The position numbers and the translations under genes were made by a program. The notes under the pieces are model-generated. The model saw nothing but the letters and a program-made list of their open reading frames with translations. It did not search any database and was not told the origin of the DNA. A DNA stretch of 64,000 bases, taken from assembly GCF_003473295.1 (NCBI RefSeq), contig NZ_QRMP01000002.1, positions 125,204 through 189,203 on the forward strand, in the 5' to 3' direction. The DNA comes from Parabacteroides sp. AM08-6 (GTDB taxonomy: Bacteria > Bacteroidota > Bacteroidia > Bacteroidales > Tannerellaceae). Position 1 is the first letter of the stretch, and each line of letters starts with the position of its first letter. Of the stretch, positions 62,823 through 64,000 are shown in pieces.

Positions 62823-63011
62823 GGTATTTGAGTTTTATAATTTTTGCAATTTACAAAAATATATCTAATCAGGAAGCTGTTTTTCTTGTTAATAATTCTT
62901 TGCAAACAATAGGTTTCATTGTTTTTGTATATCTTTGCAACACGAATGAAACAGTCAAGCCGTTGAGTTTCGGCTGTTTCTTGTATTGATAACGTTAAGC
63001 GTTTTAGATAT

Positions 63012-63019
63012 TATCTTTG
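63012..63019 (+). promoter_or_regulatory. -7 box of the ncRNA candidate
   Basis: TATCTTTG, a consensus -7 box; transcription would begin near 63024. The -33 is weak (TTG 62986-62988, 23 bp away). Confidence 0.6.
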
Positions 63020-63196
63020 GAACTGGAAATCGCCAACTTTCACTTCGGACAAAGATAATAGACAACTAAGCGCTCACCCTTGTTATATATACTAAGTATA
63101 TAGAATAGGGCGTGGGCTGTTGTTTATTGTTTGTCCGAAAGGTGTTTGGCGATGCCTCAGTTTCGAATAATAGATTAACAGTTCCCACGCTTTTTT
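63020..63196 (+). ncRNA. candidate 6S-like regulatory RNA
   Basis: An irregular long helix: ATCGCCAA (63029-63036) pairs with TTGGCGAT (63146-63153), CAC with GTG, TCGGACAAA (63045-63053) with TTTGTCCGA (63130-63138), with a terminal TATATA hairpin around 63085-63101. The 3' end CCCACGC (63184-63190) precedes TTTTTT (63191-63196) and is complementary to GCGTGGG (63110-63116), giving an alternative, terminator-like fold. Length about 175 nt and rod shape fit 6S RNA or the Bacteroidales-specific RNA candidates, but sequence alone cannot decide between them. Confidence 0.55.
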
Positions 63197-63244
63197 ATTA
63201 ATAATTGTCGGATAAAGGGGAATAGTCCGGTTGTGAGGGTGAGT

Positions 63245-63604
63245 ATGGAATTTAAAGAAACAGAGCGGATTGCGATATGTCGGGTGTTATTGGATATTAT
63301 GGCGGATATGGGAGTCGATTTTTCTATTACCGATAGTCGCCACTATCAATCTTTGAAAGAGAAGAGCGGACTGACCGAACAGGATTTTGAAGCAGCTCGT
63401 TCTGTTTCGGTGCTGGTCAGCATTGTGACCTTAAAAAACATACATTATAATATGAAAATGTTGCTTGCCTTGACCGTTTGTGATATTTATTCCGAATGTA
63501 TAAATATATCGTTCAACCGTCGTGCCACATTCGAAACATTGATGAATGCGATAGAATGGCCAATCTCCTTTTCTGAAATACAGACGATAAGTCGTACTGA
63601 ATAG
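63245..63604 (+). CDS. small protein of unknown function
   Basis: 119 residues from ATG 63245 (GTG 63233 is an alternative start). Mostly helical and acidic: 'ERIAICRVLLDIMADMGVDF', 'LTEQDFEAARSVSVLVSIV', 'HYNMKMLLALTVCDIYSECI', 'TFETLMNAIEWPISFSEIQ'. No signal peptide, so cytoplasmic. The shape recalls TerB-like helical bundles, though no metal-binding motif is visible. It begins 49 bp after the ncRNA candidate's T run, which may be coincidence. Confidence 0.6.
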   Translation: MEFKETERIAICRVLLDIMADMGVDFSITDSRHYQSLKEKSGLTEQDFEAARSVSVLVSIVTLKNIHYNMKMLLALTVCDIYSECINISFNRRATFETLMNAIEWPISFSEIQTISRTE

Positions 63605-63605
63605 A

Positions 63606-64000
63606 TTAAAACAGATTGTAGTTTGTTCTCAATACTTTAAATTCAGTCCGACGGTTAATCTGGTCGGCAATTTCTTGTTGTTCAGGAGTCAGTGTCAGAA
63701 TAAACTCTTCCGTCAGGACATCTCCTTCTTTCAGGAAATCGTAACTTTTCGCCATCTTTTTGTTGATTACTTTCGGAACGCTTTTACCATATCCTTTGGC
63801 TTCCAGGCGGTCGGTTTTGATACCACCGGCTATCAGGTAGTCGACAACCGATTGCGCACGGCGCTGTGCCAGCCGCTCGTTATATTTATCCGAACCTTTG
63901 CGGTCGGTATGTGCTCCCAGTTCGATTGTCACATTCGGGTTGTCGTTCAGCATTTTTATCATATCATCCAATGCTTTTTTCGACTCCGGACGCAAGGTGG
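63606..64000 (-). CDS. OmpA-family protein, C-terminal part
   Basis: The minus-strand frame runs off the window's right end. The visible 131 residues are an OmpA_C peptidoglycan-binding domain: 'TLRPESKKALDDMIKMLNDN', 'VTIELGAHTDRKGSDKYNER' and 'RRAQSVVDYLIAGGIKTDRL', with the Asp and Arg that bind diaminopimelate, then a 30-residue tail. The missing N-terminus probably holds a WD40/PD40-like or barrel region as in many Bacteroidetes relatives. Its stop is 2 bp from the small protein's stop (convergent). Confidence 0.9.
   Translation of the reverse strand, partial: TLRPESKKALDDMIKMLNDNPNVTIELGAHTDRKGSDKYNERLAQRRAQSVVDYLIAGGIKTDRLEAKGYGKSVPKVINKKMAKSYDFLKEGDVLTEEFILTLTPEQQEIADQINRRTEFKVLRTNYNLF

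Larger units (their letters stand above)
62823..63244. other. non-coding stretch with structured RNA candidate
   Basis: About 420 bp without a protein gene. It contains a -7-like box TATCTTTG at 62930-62937, a hairpin with GAAACAG/CTGTTTC arms (about 62949-62980), a second -7 box TATCTTTG at 63012-63019, and the ncRNA candidate described separately. No ORF in either strand covers it convincingly. Confidence 0.7.

Overview
The window looks like a chromosomal segment from the order Bacteroidales, most likely Parabacteroides or a close relative. Several things point there. Promoters use the Bacteroidetes -7 box TAnnTTTG instead of a sigma70 -10 box. The families are typical of the group: DUF6089, META lipoproteins, 6-bladed beta-propeller lipoproteins, NVEALA-like small proteins, PorQ, Bacteroidetes-type LptD and BamA, and an ExbB/ExbD/TonB set. 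Many secreted proteins carry SPII lipoboxes. No rRNA, phage, integrase, transposase or CRISPR array was seen. The genus is an inference.

Layout. 1-7642 (+): end of a DUF6242 protein, then the envelope block DUF6089-uppS-bamA-skp-skp-murI. 7639-13975: YccF, an M23 peptidase, two META lipoproteins, an orphan hybrid-sensor histidine kinase and a NamZ-type muramidase. 14180-19337: HD hydrolase, lptD, ung, asnA. 19535-22047: tRNA-Arg and a sugar isomerase/oxidoreductase pair. 22048-22659: non-coding region with a palindromic array and a possible gene remnant. 22660-25302: GH78 rhamnosidase. 25374-32440 (-): an AT-rich accessory cluster. 32875-33153: three tRNA-Val genes. 33315-38938: purB, a pseudouridine synthase, asnS, an Lrp/AsnC regulator and a GNAT enzyme. 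39000-44171 (-): ExbD-ExbD-4TM-ExbB, tRNA-Ser, TatD, polyprenyl synthase, TonB. 44395-48305 (+): porQ, a MITE-like element, cmk-ispH, pfkA. 48361-59246 (-): secreted orphan, meaB, two DUF1573 proteins, a very large alpha-2-macroglobulin, folA, thyA. 59393-62822: galM-like lipoprotein and an S41 peptidase. 62823-64000: a candidate 6S-like RNA, a small unknown protein and the C-terminus of an OmpA-type protein.

How the genes work together. Much of the window builds and energises the envelope: lipid carrier synthesis (uppS, ispH, polyprenyl synthase), outer-membrane protein and LPS insertion (bamA, skp, lptD), peptidoglycan turnover (murI, M23, NamZ), TonB energy and type IX secretion (porQ). 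The rest is ordinary housekeeping in short operons separated by clear bidirectional terminators.

The least explained parts are three. (1) The cluster at 25479-32440 combines duplicated NVEALA-like five-cysteine secreted proteins with beta-propeller lipoproteins, a CxxC thioredoxin-like protein, a GtrA flippase-like protein and a GT-C membrane glycosyltransferase. (2) Two intergenic arrays, at 22313-22376 and 45456-45553, have different sequences but the same plan: 18-bp palindromes separated by 4 bp. The second sits inside a roughly 227-bp element with terminal inverted repeats. (3) A structured non-coding RNA lies at about 63020-63196.
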